Shown here: positions 36,885 to 44,774 of the stretch, piece after piece | How the letters are laid out: every line of letters starts with the position of its first letter | How positions within the stretch are numbered: the stretch's first letter is position 1 | Source: Nitrospirota bacterium | Lineage (GTDB): Bacteria > JACPQY01 | Length of the DNA: 64,000 nt | Reading direction: 5' to 3' | Assembly: GCA_016180645.1 (NCBI GenBank) | Contig: JACPAV010000016.1 | Span: 62,001-126,000, forward strand | Made by a program: the position numbers and the translations under genes | The notes under the pieces: model-generated | Told to the model about the DNA's origin: nothing | Database searches by the model: none | What the model saw: the letters and a program-made list of their open reading frames with translations, nothing else

Positions 36885-38275
36885 GTCCGTTTCCTTCTCA
36901 GCGTGTTTCGATGGATGCCCAGGATTTCCGCGGCCTTCATCTGGTTCCCCCGCGTATGCTCCAGCGTCTCTCGAATCAGCATGTCGTCCAGCTCAGCCCT
37001 GAATCGATCGGCCAAACCGCTCTCGCCGGCCTTCAGGCGCTCTTGGACCTCTCTCGACAGCCCCACCCTCCAATCCCCTCCCGGTCTTCCAACGCCCGAT
37101 TGCACCTGGTCCGGCAGCAAATCCGGCGTGATAGGCCGCTCCCGATGAATGGCCACGAGTTTCTTGATCAGGTTCTTCAGCTCGCGGACATTCCCCGGGA
37201 ACTCATAGCGGGCAAGGGCATCGATCGCCTCGGCGGTCGGACCGCCGCCTCGGAGACGGTTTTCCCGCAAGGCCTCCTCTGTAAACATTCGGACGAGGGG
37301 GGGAATATCGGGCCGTCTCTGACGCAACGGCGGGATGGAGATCTCGATCACGGCAAGCCGATAGTACAAATCCTCGCGGAAGCGGCCCTGCCGAACGCGC
37401 TCCTGCAGGTCCGTATTCGATGCGCAAAGAACCCGCGCATCGACCTTCATGCTTCTGGAGGTTCCCAGCGGAGTGACTTCCTTGTCTTGGAGCACCCTCA
37501 AGAGCTTGGCTTGCGCATCCAGCGGAAGTTCGCCCACCTCATCCAGGAACAACGTTCCCCGATGGGCCATCGCAAATTTTCCCGACTTGCTGCGGTCGGC
37601 CCCCGTAAACGCTCCGCGCTCGTAGCCGAACAATTCGGCTTCCACCAGCCCCGCGGGGATCGCGGCGCAATTCACGCTCAAGAATGGGCCGTCCTTTCGG
37701 TGACTGTGTGTGTGGATCAGGCGGGCCACCACCTCCTTGCCGACTCCGCTTTCACCCGAGAGGAGGACCGTTTCCTCGGAGGACGCCGCTCGACCGGCCA
37801 GTTTGAACACATCCTGCATGGCGGGACTGACACCAATGACCGATTCCTGCTCAAGCCCCGGTTTCGGCACGGCTTCTCTTCCACGTCCCGCGCTTGCCGT
37901 CGGCCTCTGGACGCTGGACGCCACGGCATCCTTGACCACGGAACGAAGACGATCGATGTCGAACGGCTTCACGACGTAGTCGTATGCTCCCCAACGCATC
38001 GCTTCCATGACGAACGTGTGCTCCGCGTGACCCGTAATCACAATCACGTAGGGCGGATCCGGAAGGACCGAGATCTCACGAAGCAGGTCTATCCCCTTCG
38101 GTTCCGGAAGAAAGAGGTCCAGGAGGACCACGCCCGGCTTGAGCCTACGGATCTCAGGAAGCGCCTCGTCCGCCCCGGTCGCTTCATGAACGTCCAGACC
38201 TTCGGAGGCGAGCGCCTTGCGAATGATCGATCGCGCCGAGGGATCGTCGTCCACCACCAGGAGCCGGGCGCTCAC
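36881..38275 (-). CDS. Sigma-54-dependent response regulator (NtrC family)
   Basis: 464 aa from ATG 38275. Receiver at 1-115 with the acidic pair DDD near 9-11, phospho-Asp53 (VVLLDLFLP) and Lys104 (VVKPFD). AAA+ domain: Walker A GESGVGKE at 175-182, the sigma-54 loop GAFTGA at 222-227, Walker B GTLFLDEVGELP, and RxDLYYRLAV. Fis-type helix-turn-helix at the end (HTRGNQMKAAEILGIHRNTL). It activates sigma-54 promoters after phosphorylation by its partner kinase, encoded 61 bp upstream. The C-terminal codons overlap the nadE start (ATGA), so translation of nadE is coupled to this regulator, an unusual pairing. Targets unknown. Confidence 0.95.
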   Translation of the reverse strand: MSARLLVVDDDPSARSIIRKALASEGLDVHEATGADEALPEIRRLKPGVVLLDLFLPEPKGIDLLREISVLPDPPYVIVITGHAEHTFVMEAMRWGAYDYVVKPFDIDRLRSVVKDAVASSVQRPTASAGRGREAVPKPGLEQESVIGVSPAMQDVFKLAGRAASSEETVLLSGESGVGKEVVARLIHTHSHRKDGPFLSVNCAAIPAGLVEAELFGYERGAFTGADRSKSGKFAMAHRGTLFLDEVGELPLDAQAKLLRVLQDKEVTPLGTSRSMKVDARVLCASNTDLQERVRQGRFREDLYYRLAVIEISIPPLRQRRPDIPPLVRMFTEEALRENRLRGGGPTAEAIDALARYEFPGNVRELKNLIKKLVAIHRERPITPDLLPDQVQSGVGRPGGDWRVGLSREVQERLKAGESGLADRFRAELDDMLIRETLEHTRGNQMKAAEILGIHRNTLRRKRT

Positions 38276-38287
38276 TCCGCAGCCCCA

Positions 38288-38316
38288 ATTTGAGATTTGA
38301 GATTTGAGATTTGAGA
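38288..38316. repeat. ATTTGAG heptamer repeat
   Basis: Four consecutive ATTTGAG-type units lie in the 61-bp spacer between the kinase and regulator genes. A short A/T-rich tandem repeat in an otherwise GC-rich region. Confidence 0.8.
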
Positions 38317-38336
38317 TCCAAGAGGGGGTGAGGCCA

Positions 38337-39329
38337 TCAGGCCCTCCTCAGCGGAAGCAGAATCTCGAACATGCCTCGCTCCGGATAGTGGAGGAGGCCC
38401 CGATGTTCTTTGATGATCCGATAGGAAATCGCGAGTCCCAGTCCCAACCCCTTGTCCTTCGAGGACCGATAGGGGGCGAAGAGCCAGTTTTCGAAACCGT
38501 CGGGAAGACCCGGGCCCGTGTCCTGAATAAGAATCGAAACCATGTTCCGTCCCGGCGTGTACACCGAGTCCATGGAGAGGCGCGTGGACAGTGTGATCTT
38601 CCCCCGTTCGCGCATGGCCTCGATGGCATTCTTCACGAGGTTGGACACGGCGCGCTTGAGCTTTTCGGCATCGACCGGAATCGGGGGCAGGCTGGGATCG
38701 AATCGGCGTTCTACGTCGATCCCTTTTTCCTTCATCATGCCCCTGAACAGACCGAGGGCGTCATCGAGCATTTCATGAATGTTCGTTTCCCTGAATTCGA
38801 ACGACGTCGGTTTCGACAATTCCACCATCTCCAGCACCATGGCCTCGAGGCGCCTCGTTTCCGTTTCGAGAATCCGAACGAGCTCGGGGTCGAACCCTTC
38901 TTTCAGGAGCTGGGCCGCCCCTTTTACTCCCGTGAGGGGGCCTTTCATTTCGTGCAGGATCTCGCTCGCGACTTTGGCCAGAAGGACCAGCGTCTCCTCG
39001 CGGCGGGACTCATCTTCCATGGCTCGGAAGCGGGTGATGTTCCTCATGAGAATCACGAAAATGTCCCCCGGTCCCGCCACCGGAAAAAGGTCCAGGAGAA
39101 ACGTGTAGGGAGCGAAGTTCCACCACATTCCGCGAACGCTTCGGCCCGAACGCAGCGTGGAGATTTCCGCAGCCATCCCTTTCAGAGCATCCAGTGCTCG
39201 CTCGCGACCGATCATCGTTAGAAGCTCCTGTGCGGCGGGATTCGTGTAGTGGAGATGCCCTCCGGAATCCGCCACGAGCACGGCATCCTGGATGTTATCC
39301 AGAATCGCAGAAGGTTCACAGGTACCCAC
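38337..39329 (-). CDS. Soluble NtrB-like PAS sensor histidine kinase
   Basis: 330 aa from GTG 39329, with no membrane span. PAS domain at about 8-100 (DNIQDAVLVADSGGHLHYTN, FVILMRNITRFRAME), HisKA with phospho-His126 in SEILHEMKGPLTGVKGAAQL (HEMKGPL instead of HEIRNPL), and HATPase at about 205-330 with the N-box NLVKNAIEAM, G1 DTGPGLPDGFENWLFAP and G2 KGLGLGLAISY. Layout is that of NtrB/cytosolic kinases that pair with sigma-54 regulators. Order on this strand is kinase, regulator, nadE, so an internal metabolite signal is plausible; this is inference. Confidence 0.92.
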   Translation of the reverse strand: MGTCEPSAILDNIQDAVLVADSGGHLHYTNPAAQELLTMIGRERALDALKGMAAEISTLRSGRSVRGMWWNFAPYTFLLDLFPVAGPGDIFVILMRNITRFRAMEDESRREETLVLLAKVASEILHEMKGPLTGVKGAAQLLKEGFDPELVRILETETRRLEAMVLEMVELSKPTSFEFRETNIHEMLDDALGLFRGMMKEKGIDVERRFDPSLPPIPVDAEKLKRAVSNLVKNAIEAMRERGKITLSTRLSMDSVYTPGRNMVSILIQDTGPGLPDGFENWLFAPYRSSKDKGLGLGLAISYRIIKEHRGLLHYPERGMFEILLPLRRA

Positions 39330-39464
39330 GTTGCTGCATTATAGTGCATCCCGAACGGTCTGACAGCGAGCAAATCAGAATCCCAAGAGCATTTGCCAAC
39401 CCTTCGGTACTCATGCAAGGTTGGGACACATGGTGTTTGCAGCATTCAAGATCGGAGGTCGAAA

Positions 39465-40550
39465 GTGAAGGCCGTACTTCTCAATCGCCACGGCGGGCTC
39501 GATGCGCTGGAGATGGGCACCTTGCCGGAACCGAGGGCGGAGGCCGGAGAGGCGGTGGTCCGCGTAAAAGCGTGCGGCCTGAATCATCTGGACGTGTGGG
39601 TGCGAAAGGGCCTGCCGAACCTGAAGCTCGATTACCCTCACGTGCTGGGGTCGGACATCGCGGGAATCGTGGATGACATCAAAGGCTCTCCGCCGCCCTT
39701 TCCGCAAGGCTCCAAGGACGGCGAATGGAAGGGTCAGGTCTCTCCGCCGCCGGGGATCGCCGCGGGGACACGCGTCGTTCTTTTTCCAGGGTTGACTTGT
39801 GGTTATTGCCCCCCGTGTATTTCCGGTCAGGACGACATGTGCCGGGAGTTCAAGCTTTTCGGAGAGCACGTATCGGGTGGATACACCGAAAAGATCAAGG
39901 TGCCCGTGCGCAATCTGGTGGCGATTCCGGACACGCTGAGTTTCGTCCAGGCCGCCTGTATTCCCGTTGCGTATCTCACAGCGTGGCACATGGTGGTGAA
40001 CCGGGCACGCGTGCAGCCGGACGAGTGGGTACTGGTGACGGCGGCCGCGAGCGGCGTCAGCACGGGCGCGATCCAGATCGCCAAAATCTTCGGAGCGCAG
40101 GTCATTGCCGCGGCCTCCTCCAAGGAGAAACTCGCGAAAGCCAGGGAACTCGGCGCCGATGTTCTCGTGGACTACTCCAAGCCGGAATGGTCTCGGGAGG
40201 TGAAGAAGATTACGAATCGCCGCGGGGTGGATGTCATCCTAGACCACGTCGGCCAGTCGAAATGGGAAGACTACATTCCCATCCTTGCCAAAGGCGGGCG
40301 GCTGGTCATTTGCGGCGCATCGAGCGGCCACGAAGGGAAGACCGATCTGCGCCACGTTTTTTTCCGGCGGCTCTCGATCCTCGGATCCACCATGGGGTCG
40401 TCGACCGAATTCCGGCAACTCGTGGATTACGTCGGGCGGGGGCGGATCAAGCCCGTGATTTACAAGACCCTTCCACTCGAACAGGCCCGCGAGGCGCACC
40501 GAATCCTCGAGGAACGCGAGGTCATCGGCAAGGTCGTCCTGGAAATATAG
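39465..40550 (+). CDS. Zinc-type medium-chain dehydrogenase/reductase
   Basis: 361 aa from GTG 39465, chosen because GGAGG lies 6 nt upstream. GroES-like catalytic domain: CGLNHLDVWVRKGLPN and LGSDIAGIVDD, with the structural zinc cysteines in GLTCGYCPPCISGQDDMCREF. Rossmann part: VTAAASGVSTGAIQIAKIFG (AAASGV in place of GAGGVG), VDVILDHVGQSKWEDYIP. Alcohol dehydrogenase or quinone-reductase type; substrate unknown. Between IAGIVDD and GTRVVLFPG there are about 20 extra residues (GSPPPFPQGSKDGEWKGQVS) flanked at DNA level by direct copies of TCTCCGCCGCC. The kinase gene upstream is divergent. Confidence 0.88.
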   Translation: MKAVLLNRHGGLDALEMGTLPEPRAEAGEAVVRVKACGLNHLDVWVRKGLPNLKLDYPHVLGSDIAGIVDDIKGSPPPFPQGSKDGEWKGQVSPPPGIAAGTRVVLFPGLTCGYCPPCISGQDDMCREFKLFGEHVSGGYTEKIKVPVRNLVAIPDTLSFVQAACIPVAYLTAWHMVVNRARVQPDEWVLVTAAASGVSTGAIQIAKIFGAQVIAAASSKEKLAKARELGADVLVDYSKPEWSREVKKITNRRGVDVILDHVGQSKWEDYIPILAKGGRLVICGASSGHEGKTDLRHVFFRRLSILGSTMGSSTEFRQLVDYVGRGRIKPVIYKTLPLEQAREAHRILEEREVIGKVVLEI

Positions 40551-40569
40551 AGGCTTCAAATGCGCGCTC

Positions 40570-40626
40570 GGTAGCCGCACCCTTCACGGGTGCGTCTTCG
40601 GACGCAGGCTGAAGCCTGCGCCTACC
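40570..40626. repeat. GTAG-headed REP-like element
   Basis: GGTAGCCGCACCCTTCACGGGTGCG then GACGCAGGCTGAAGCCTGCGCCTACC: two hairpins with outer GGTAG/CTACC ends. It lies between the convergent dehydrogenase and AMMECR1 genes and could double as a bidirectional terminator. Confidence 0.8.
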
Positions 40627-40635
40627 GTGTAGTGC

Positions 40636-41190
40636 TCAGCCCACCCCTTCGGATATCTTCTCGGATTCGAAAACGAAGAACTCCATTCCCGGCTTTTTCC
40701 ACGCATCCGACGGGAGGCCGGCCTTGCGGCACGTTTCCGATAGGAACGTGTCGCGGTCCCACCCATTTTCCACCGGCACTTGGGGGAGGAGCACTCCCCG
40801 CTTGTGCTGTTTCATCACGCAGAGACCGTGTCGGCCGATATCAATTTCGGACAGATCCTTGATCGATCTGAGCGGCGTCAAGATGGAAAGCTCGATTTCG
40901 ATCTCACCCAATTCCTTCGCCTCGACGGGCAGAAACCGGGGATCTTCGGAGGCCGCGGCCACCGTCAGATCCTGAAGCATCTCGACGAACGATTTTCGAG
41001 GCGCCAGCGATCCGATACATCCTCTCAACTCTCCCGAACGGCGCAGAGTGACAAAGAGACCCGATCCCGGCACATCCGGTGCGCCCGACTCAAGAGTGGG
41101 CTTCTCCCCCGTTCGGACAAAGCGATCCAGCGTGCTCCGTGAGAGGCGCAAGAGTTCTCTCGAAGCCTCCGGTGAAAGGCCCACAAACAA
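40636..41190 (-). CDS. amrA: AMMECR1-domain protein (AmmeMemoRadiSam system protein A type)
   Basis: 184 aa from TTG 41190. The diagnostic LRGCIGS is near residues 55-61, with FVTLRRSGELRG before it, VAAASEDPRFLPVEAKEL, and IEIELSILTPLRSIKDLSEI further on; the family end is VENGWDRDTFLSETCRKAGL. AMMECR1 proteins often occur with Memo and a radical-SAM protein in the AmmeMemoRadiSam set; their chemistry is unsettled. Neither partner gene is in the window. It follows the TldD/PmbA-like gene by 34 nt on the same strand, so an operon is likely. Confidence 0.9.
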   Translation of the reverse strand: MFVGLSPEASRELLRLSRSTLDRFVRTGEKPTLESGAPDVPGSGLFVTLRRSGELRGCIGSLAPRKSFVEMLQDLTVAAASEDPRFLPVEAKELGEIEIELSILTPLRSIKDLSEIDIGRHGLCVMKQHKRGVLLPQVPVENGWDRDTFLSETCRKAGLPSDAWKKPGMEFFVFESEKISEGVG

Positions 41191-41224
41191 AGTGTAGACC
41201 TTTCCAGCCGGAGGGAAAAGGCGG

Positions 41225-42907
41225 CTATTCCCCCGGGGCGATTTCTTCCAGGTGGAGTTTCTCGATATGCACGGGGGGCGAGTAGACGACTTCGTCGGAG
41301 GCCCAAATGATCACCGGTTCGGAAGGACGCCCCACGGCCCGGATGCCGTTCAAAACACTCGAGACATTGTCGTTGATCCGGACGCAGTTCGCTCGGAGCG
41401 GTTTCTCCGCCCGGCCGTTTCGGATCAGAAACGAATCGCCCACGACGGTGGACGTGAAATCGCCCCGCTGCAATCCGTTGATCGGATACGTGTACCAGAT
41501 CCGCCCGATGTAGACGCCGGAATCGACATCCCGAATCAGTGACGGCAAGTCCTTTTCCCCCTCTTCGACGAGCACATTGGTGGCGGCCGTGTGCGGCGCC
41601 TGTGCGAAATGCCGTCCGGGGCTGTTGCCGTACCGGAACCCGTTTCTGAACAACTGCCGTGAAGCGAGCGTTTCAGCGGGAACGCCGAGCTTGGACTTCA
41701 CCTCCGGGTCCTTCAACAGCTTGGTGCCCTCGTGGTGCGACCCCAGAATTCCCCGGAGGACCCCGCGAACGATGAGTTCCGTCTTCCCCGTGGATATGCC
41801 CTCGCACGTGAGCGCCTTGGTTCCCATGTGTCCCATACGAGAGCCATCGTCCACCAACGTGAGAAGTTCCGAGGCGACCCTCTGGTCCATCCGCCCTTGG
41901 AAGGGGGAGCTTCCTGCAAAGAACGTCCCTGCGGTCACCGCCGGCACCACCAGATTGTTGAGCATGTCCGCCATCGCCTGCGGGCCCAAGATCACGCGGT
42001 ACTCCCCCGACGAAATCCGCTCCCCCCCCATGCACCGGATGGCGTTCTCCGCGGCTTGAAATCCAACACGGCCGGAGAATCCGCGCAGCTCCGGGCCGGC
42101 AAAGGTGCACGTGCCTTTCGCGTTGTCCGATTCGACCATGGCGGTCACGTAGGCCATGAGCAACGTGGTTTCATCGGAGAGAATCCCCGTCGCGTCGGTG
42201 CGGGCCAACGCCATCCGCTCGGTCACCGCCGAAACATCTCCACTGAGGATCAGCCCCAGATCCCGCACGTCCCGGATACTCCCGGCTCGCACTTTCCCCA
42301 CGATCGCGGACGTCCCCTTGCCGAGGACGGTATGGGGCCATGATATGTCGCCGTGCCATGGACGGCACGGCATGGACCATGGCCTGTCCTCCGAACCGGT
42401 CGAAAGTGCGGCCGGCATCACGCCGGACCGGGCTTTCAGCGCCTCGGAACGGGAGAACCCCTCGATCCCGCCTCGCACCACCTTCCAGCCGAGGTCGACG
42501 AGGGTCTTGTCCGATAGGCGCGACAGTGCCGGGTCGTGGTAGCGGGCCTTCGCAGACCTTTTCTTCGCCCACGCTGGAAATCCGTGGAAGGCCGGATCGG
42601 CTACGGCATTGCGCCGGGCTTTTTCCAAAGCCCTCTTCACCCCGCGCTGAGTGAAATCGGACGCCTCGGAGCCGAAGCCGATCTTGCGGACGCCCCCCTC
42701 TTCGAAAAGGATCCTTACCGCCAACCCGCGGAACTCGTACGTCTTGGGCTCCTCCACGCCATTGCACGGGAGGTGCGAGGCGTAGTGCAGCCGGGCCGTG
42801 TGGGCGAGATTTTCCGAGGCAAACACTTCTCCGGCAACCAGGCCCTTCTCCTTCTTCACGAGCCGGAGCCCGTCGGCCACCACCTTCCGCAAAATGGAAA
42901 TTCCCAT
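41225..42907 (-). CDS. TldD/PmbA-family protein with an internal repeat insertion
   Basis: 560 aa from ATG 42907 (a GTG at 42928 would add 7 residues). Longer than the usual ~450 aa. N-terminal domain about 1-140 (YEFRGLAVRILFEEGGVRKIG); C-terminal beta-rich domain (GVYIGRIWYTYPINGLQRGDFT, SDEVVYSPPVHIEKL). The HExxxH zinc site of TldD is absent, as in PmbA/TldE, the non-metal partner of the TldD-TldE peptidase that processes microcin-type and other peptides. No tldD partner is next to it. Residues about 165-200 (RPWSMPCRPWHGDISWPHTV and flanks) have no place in the family and are encoded by a repeat at 42319-42391. Confidence 0.85.
   Translation of the reverse strand: MGISILRKVVADGLRLVKKEKGLVAGEVFASENLAHTARLHYASHLPCNGVEEPKTYEFRGLAVRILFEEGGVRKIGFGSEASDFTQRGVKRALEKARRNAVADPAFHGFPAWAKKRSAKARYHDPALSRLSDKTLVDLGWKVVRGGIEGFSRSEALKARSGVMPAALSTGSEDRPWSMPCRPWHGDISWPHTVLGKGTSAIVGKVRAGSIRDVRDLGLILSGDVSAVTERMALARTDATGILSDETTLLMAYVTAMVESDNAKGTCTFAGPELRGFSGRVGFQAAENAIRCMGGERISSGEYRVILGPQAMADMLNNLVVPAVTAGTFFAGSSPFQGRMDQRVASELLTLVDDGSRMGHMGTKALTCEGISTGKTELIVRGVLRGILGSHHEGTKLLKDPEVKSKLGVPAETLASRQLFRNGFRYGNSPGRHFAQAPHTAATNVLVEEGEKDLPSLIRDVDSGVYIGRIWYTYPINGLQRGDFTSTVVGDSFLIRNGRAEKPLRANCVRINDNVSSVLNGIRAVGRPSEPVIIWASDEVVYSPPVHIEKLHLEEIAPGE
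42319..42391. repeat. REP-type unit inserted in frame in the TldD/PmbA gene
   Basis: TATGGGGCCATGATATGTCG ... GACGGCACGGCATGG matches TATGGGACCATGATATGTCG at 49620 and the unit at 18085. It reads through as MPCRPWHGDISWPHT; the same strand of the 49.6-kb copy reads MPHHPWCGDISWSHT, which confirms common origin. Confidence 0.8.
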
Positions 42908-42956
42908 GGGGGACGATCTTAGCGGCACCCGTTGTGCAACTCAACACGCAGGTCCC

Positions 42957-42995
42957 GAGGCTAAACCTCGATAGCCGCTATCGAGGTTTAGCCTC
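42957..42995. terminator. Perfect 18-bp-stem palindrome
   Basis: GAGGCTAAACCTCGATAG pairs perfectly with CTATCGAGGTTTAGCCTC across a 3-base loop. It lies between the divergent TldD/PmbA and pilB genes, 20 bp before the pilB -35 box. No T-run follows, so it may be an operator, a REP relative or a transcription barrier rather than a true terminator. Confidence 0.5.
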
Positions 42996-43014
42996 CATAG
43001 GGCGTTTCGTGAAA

Positions 43015-43044
43015 TTGACGCGTTCATCGGCGCAAACGTATAAT
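43015..43044 (+). promoter_or_regulatory. Sigma-70 promoter of the pilB operon
   Basis: TTGACG (43015-43020) and a perfect TATAAT (43039-43044) with 18-bp spacing. The start of transcription would be near 43051, only about six bases before ATG 43057, so the message is nearly leaderless and has no Shine-Dalgarno site. Confidence 0.7.
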
Positions 43045-43056
43045 AGAAGCATCGCC

Positions 43057-44772
43057 ATGCCGCCCACCACGACGCGCCGTCCCTCCCGGCAACTCTTGAG
43101 CGACATCATCGTGGACATGGGCCTCGTGTCCAGAAGGGATCTCGATCATGCGCTCGAGGAGAGTCGGAAGCAGAACGTCCGCGTGGGAGAAATCCTCCTC
43201 CGAAAGGGGCTGGTCAGCGAGGAACAGATCGCGCAAGCCCTCGCCCGGCAATTCACCATGACGTACGTCCGGCTGGAAGGCAAAGACATCGCTTCGGAAA
43301 CGGTCAAACTCATTCCCGAAGCCGTGGCTCGCCGACACACGATCGTGCCCGTCGAGAGCGGCCCGCAGGACCTGATGCTCGGAATGGCCGATCCCCTGAA
43401 CATCTTTGCCCTGGACCAGGTCAAGATGATCACCCGCCACAAGGTGCAGCCGGTCGTCTGTTCCAAGGCGGAGATCCTGCGGGTGTTGGACCGGGTATAC
43501 GCCGCCGAGCAGTCGGTGAAGAGCGTCCTGGACGAGATCGACCTGGCCGGTCTGGAACTTCTCGCCCAGGAATCGGAGAGCCCGGCCACGTTGGAAAAGG
43601 TGGCTTCGGACACTTCCATTGTCAAACTGGTCAATACGATCCTATACGTCGCCGTCCAGCAGCGGGCGAGCGACATCCATCTGGAACCGCAATCCGAAGC
43701 CTTCCTCGTTCGGATGCGAATCGATGGAGTTCTCTACAAGCTGTACCAGCTTCCCCTCAAGGTCCATATGGGTGTGGTCTCGCGCATCAAGATCATGGGC
43801 GGGATGGACATCGCCGAAAAACGCGTTCCCCAGGACGGGCGGTTCGAGGCGAAGATCGGGGATCACCAGATCGACGTGCGTGTCTCTTCCATTCCCCTCC
43901 TGCACGGGGAGAAGGCCGAACTGAGGATTCTGGAGAAAAGCCGGCGGAGGATACAGCTCGAAGACCTTCCCATGGAAGGCGACACGCGCGCCCAGGTTGA
44001 GAAAGCCATTCAGAACCCCTACGGCCTGTTCGTCGTTTCGGGCCCGACGGGCTCCGGAAAAACCACCACCTTGTACGCCGTGCTCAACTGCATGAACGCC
44101 GCGGAAAAGAACATCGTGACGGTGGAAGATCCCGTGGAGTATCAGCTCCCGAACGTCAACCAAATCCCCATCAATCCTCGCGCGAATCTGACGTTCGCCA
44201 CTGCACTGCGCTCCATTCTCCGGCAGGATCCGGATGTCATCATGGTCGGCGAGATCCGCGACCGTGAAACGGCGGAGATTTCCATCCAGGCGGCTCTTAC
44301 GGGGCACTTGGTCCTCACCACGCTCCACACCAATTCCGCCCCCGGCGCGGTCAGCCGCCTCGTCGAAATGGGCGTCGAGCCGTACCTGATTTCATCCTCC
44401 CTCCTCGGCGTTCTAGGCCAAAGGCTTGTGCGCCAGGTCTGCCCGGACTGCAAGCAGCCGCATGCGCCGGAGCCGGCGGTTCTGGCGAATTTCGAATGGA
44501 TGCCCGAGAACGCATCGCACTTCTTCCGCGGCGCCGGTTGCTCCAATTGCCGTGGAACGGGCTATCGCGGCCGGTTGGCCGTATTTGAATTGATGCGTAT
44601 GGGGCCCGCCGTTCGGAAGAGCATTTTGCATCGAGAAGACCTTGAACAAATTGCCGCCGCCGCCCAGACGGAAGGCTTCCGATCCCTGCGCCAGAACGGT
44701 CTGGAGCTCGTGGTGGCGGGCAGGACCACGTTGGAAGAAATCGTCCGCGTGACCCGGGACGTGGAGATCTGA
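43057..44772 (+). CDS. pilB: Type IV pilus/type II secretion assembly ATPase (PilB/GspE)
   Basis: 571 aa from ATG 43057. MshEN-type N-terminal domain (LLSDIIVDMGLVSRRDLDHA, SEEQIAQALARQFTMTYV), which in some members binds c-di-GMP. Motor domain: Walker A GPTGSGKT near 329, the Asp box around VTVEDPVEYQLPNVNQI, Walker B DPDVIMVGEIRDRET near 390, the His box LTTLHTNSAPGAVSRL. The zinc-binding four-cysteine motif (CPDC near 463 and CSNC near 495) typical of extension ATPases is complete. It powers extension of a type IV pilus or T2SS pseudopilus from the inner membrane and pairs with the platform protein 2 nt downstream. A strong promoter lies just upstream. Confidence 0.94.
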   Translation: MPPTTTRRPSRQLLSDIIVDMGLVSRRDLDHALEESRKQNVRVGEILLRKGLVSEEQIAQALARQFTMTYVRLEGKDIASETVKLIPEAVARRHTIVPVESGPQDLMLGMADPLNIFALDQVKMITRHKVQPVVCSKAEILRVLDRVYAAEQSVKSVLDEIDLAGLELLAQESESPATLEKVASDTSIVKLVNTILYVAVQQRASDIHLEPQSEAFLVRMRIDGVLYKLYQLPLKVHMGVVSRIKIMGGMDIAEKRVPQDGRFEAKIGDHQIDVRVSSIPLLHGEKAELRILEKSRRRIQLEDLPMEGDTRAQVEKAIQNPYGLFVVSGPTGSGKTTTLYAVLNCMNAAEKNIVTVEDPVEYQLPNVNQIPINPRANLTFATALRSILRQDPDVIMVGEIRDRETAEISIQAALTGHLVLTTLHTNSAPGAVSRLVEMGVEPYLISSSLLGVLGQRLVRQVCPDCKQPHAPEPAVLANFEWMPENASHFFRGAGCSNCRGTGYRGRLAVFELMRMGPAVRKSILHREDLEQIAAAAQTEGFRSLRQNGLELVVAGRTTLEEIVRVTRDVEI

Positions 44773-44774
44773 GG

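Noticed and set aside
41225-42907. Active zinc peptidase assignment for the TldD/PmbA gene
   Set aside because: The HExxxH site is absent, so only PmbA-like partner status is supported.
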